Below, piece after piece: positions 62,796-64,000 of a DNA stretch of 64,000 nt. The position numbers and the translations under genes are program-made. The notes beneath the pieces are model-generated. The model was not told where the DNA came from, did not search any database, and was given only the letters and a program-made list of their open reading frames with translations. Where the stretch lies: assembly GCA_963855995.1 (NCBI GenBank), contig OY979717.1, positions 7,241,290-7,305,289 on the forward strand. The letters are read 5' to 3'. The DNA is from Muricea muricata. Lineage: Eukaryota; Cnidaria; Anthozoa; Malacalcyonacea; Plexauridae. Numbering within the stretch: position 1 is the first letter of the stretch; every line of letters begins with the position of its first letter.

Positions 62796-64000
62796 CTAAA
62801 GATTGTTATAGTGCTGATATTCAATGTTTAAGCGTTCTGGAGGTCTCCTATTCTGTCTCGCGGGGTAACGCCTGATTTCCACAGGATAGTCCGGTGTGGG
62901 ATTGTTGACCTTTTCATCGTCAAGAGGGTCTGCTGCATAATCTTTTTGTGTTGTGATGGTGACTTTCTTGAACTGTGAGCTGTTTCTTGTTATGTAGCTG
63001 GTTGCATTTCTTGCCGTTATCATACTACCTTTTATCTGGACAATAGTGTAGGGATGCTTGTTGTACGGTGAGGATAGTTTATTGACGAGTCTTTGACGAA
63101 CAAGAACAGTGTCGCCAACTTTGAAGCTGTGTGGCCTTGCTTTGGCGGCGGTATCAGCATATTCCTTCATCTTCTCCTTCTTTTTGAGATCGGTATCGGC
63201 GAATTGAGAGCGTGATGGTGACGTGGGGACCAGTTCGGGTAGCTTGACGTTCATTTTTCGTCCAAAGAGGAGCTCGGCAGGGGAAACGCCAGTGGTGGAA
63301 TGTGGTGTTGCACGATAGTTTCGAAGAAAGAGAAACAGTTCTTGCTTCCAATTCTTGTTTTCAAGGTGCGCAGCACGGAGCGTTTTTTGTATTGTTCGCA
63401 TGAAACGTTCCGATTCCGAATTGGCTTTTGGCCACGCAGGAGTAATTTTTCGATGGTGGAAACCCATGTGCTGTGCGAATTGGGCAAACGAGTGACTTTG
63501 GAATGGTGGTCCATTGTCAGACTTGATTTCTGCCGGAATTCCATGCCTGGATAAAATGCGGTCAAGTTTCGGAATGACGGTGTTTGCCGAGGTAGAACGA
63601 ACGATTTCAGCCTCTGGATAGCGAGAGTATTCGTCGATTACCACGAAGAGCATATCACCGGAGGGAAGAGGGCCACAGGAATCGATAGAGAGTTGTTGCC
63701 ATGGAGCTGGGGGTAGCTCCGTCATACGTAGGAGTCCAAAAGGATGTTGAATGGTGGTGGCCTGGCAGGCGAGGCAATTGTCAAGTAATTTTTTTGTAAG
63801 ACCATCAATTCCAGGAAACCAAATCTTTTCGCGGAGGAGCTGTTTGGTTTTGGTAAGGCCTTGGTGACCTTCATGGGCGATGTGGATAGCACGCTGACGA
63901 AGGGCACGGGGGAGAATGAGACGATGAGCGCGAAGAACGAGATCATGGTCATCAGAAACACTCAGTTCGTCACGAATATTGTAGAGAGCATGAAGGTCCT
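62796..64000 (-). CDS. Ty3/gypsy integrase (C-terminal part of pol, partial)
   Basis: The frame is open from the window edge to the stop at 62796 (about 400 codons); the annotated ATG at 63725 is internal. The N-terminal zinc-binding HHCC module reads HIAHEGHQG and CLACQ. The DDE core has D in IDSCGPLP, D in IKSDNGPPFQ and E in ANSESERF, so all three catalytic residues are present. The C-terminal SH3-like part has VGDTVLVRQ, LSSPYNKHPYTIV (a GPY/F-like motif) and RYPARQNRRPPERL. No chromodomain is seen. It joins element DNA to the host genome. Confidence 0.93.
   Translation of the reverse strand, partial: DLHALYNIRDELSVSDDHDLVLRAHRLILPRALRQRAIHIAHEGHQGLTKTKQLLREKIWFPGIDGLTKKLLDNCLACQATTIQHPFGLLRMTELPPAPWQQLSIDSCGPLPSGDMLFVVIDEYSRYPEAEIVRSTSANTVIPKLDRILSRHGIPAEIKSDNGPPFQSHSFAQFAQHMGFHHRKITPAWPKANSESERFMRTIQKTLRAAHLENKNWKQELFLFLRNYRATPHSTTGVSPAELLFGRKMNVKLPELVPTSPSRSQFADTDLKKKEKMKEYADTAAKARPHSFKVGDTVLVRQRLVNKLSSPYNKHPYTIVQIKGSMITARNATSYITRNSSQFKKVTITTQKDYAADPLDDEKVNNPTPDYPVEIRRYPARQNRRPPERLNIEYQHYNNL

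Larger units (their letters stand above)
62516..64000 (-). mobile_element. Ty3/gypsy LTR retrotransposon, 3' part
   Basis: Integrase, polypurine tract and probable 3' LTR on the - strand; gag, protease, reverse transcriptase and RNase H would lie beyond 64000. The coding part inside the window is uninterrupted. Confidence 0.85.

Noticed and set aside
1..64000. tRNA, rRNA or other structured RNA genes
   Set aside because: None recognised by eye; tRNAscan or Infernal would be needed to exclude small ones.

Overview
The window is AT-rich nuclear DNA of an animal. Split genes with GT-AG introns, secreted and membrane domains of metazoan type (ApeC, CUB) and a very diverse transposon load (Polinton-like, DIRS, Penelope-like, Ty3/gypsy, several LINEs, hAT, mariner-type and TTAA-type elements) point to a non-vertebrate, probably marine animal. 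A cnidarian is my best guess, but the sequence does not prove it.

The host genes are three tandem paralogues on the + strand: gene 1 (45-5973), gene 2 (7218-29758) and gene 3 (50445 to at least 56064). Each encodes a signal peptide, one ApeC (apextrin C-terminal) domain split over two exons, one or two CUB domains, a single transmembrane helix and (genes 1 and 2) a short cytoplasmic tail with NPxY-type tyrosine motifs. My exon models keep one reading frame across every junction: gene 1 totals 1443 nt (480 aa) and gene 2 totals 1965 nt (654 aa). All ectodomain introns are phase 1 and the cytoplasmic introns are phase 2. ApeC domains of other invertebrates bind bacterial cell-wall material, so the cluster may be a family of cell-surface recognition receptors. 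That function is inferred. Gene 2 also has a decayed third CUB exon. Gene 3 has a duplicated stalk exon, and its tail is not securely found.

The rest is mobile DNA, much of it nested. Gene 1 intron 1 holds a mariner-type element with a transposase relic. Gene 2 intron 1 (about 13.6 kb) holds a long-TIR element (8753-10338) and a 585-bp MITE. That MITE was split by a 9.3-kb Polinton-like element (10937-20197; 6-bp target duplication, 1.17-kb TIRs), which was itself entered by a LINE with two intact ORFs (about 12618-17840). Later gene 2 introns hold a Crypton/QRICH1-like fragment and several MITEs.

From 31.0 to 32.6 kb three mariner-type MITEs lie side by side. A DIRS relic (- strand, 32864-36374) follows, carrying two later MITEs, then a Penelope-like GIY-YIG fragment (36985-37265) and a frameshifted LINE with a 2A-like motif (38859-42800). 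Next come an old - strand LINE relic split by a TTAA-type element and by a + strand LINE that ends in a tetranucleotide tail (43418-48725). A second, inverted copy of the long-TIR element (56806-58381) and a hAT MITE (58881-59183) follow gene 3. The right edge is the 3' part of a Ty3/gypsy element with an intact integrase (- strand, 62516 to the window end). I saw no rRNA, tRNA or CRISPR array.
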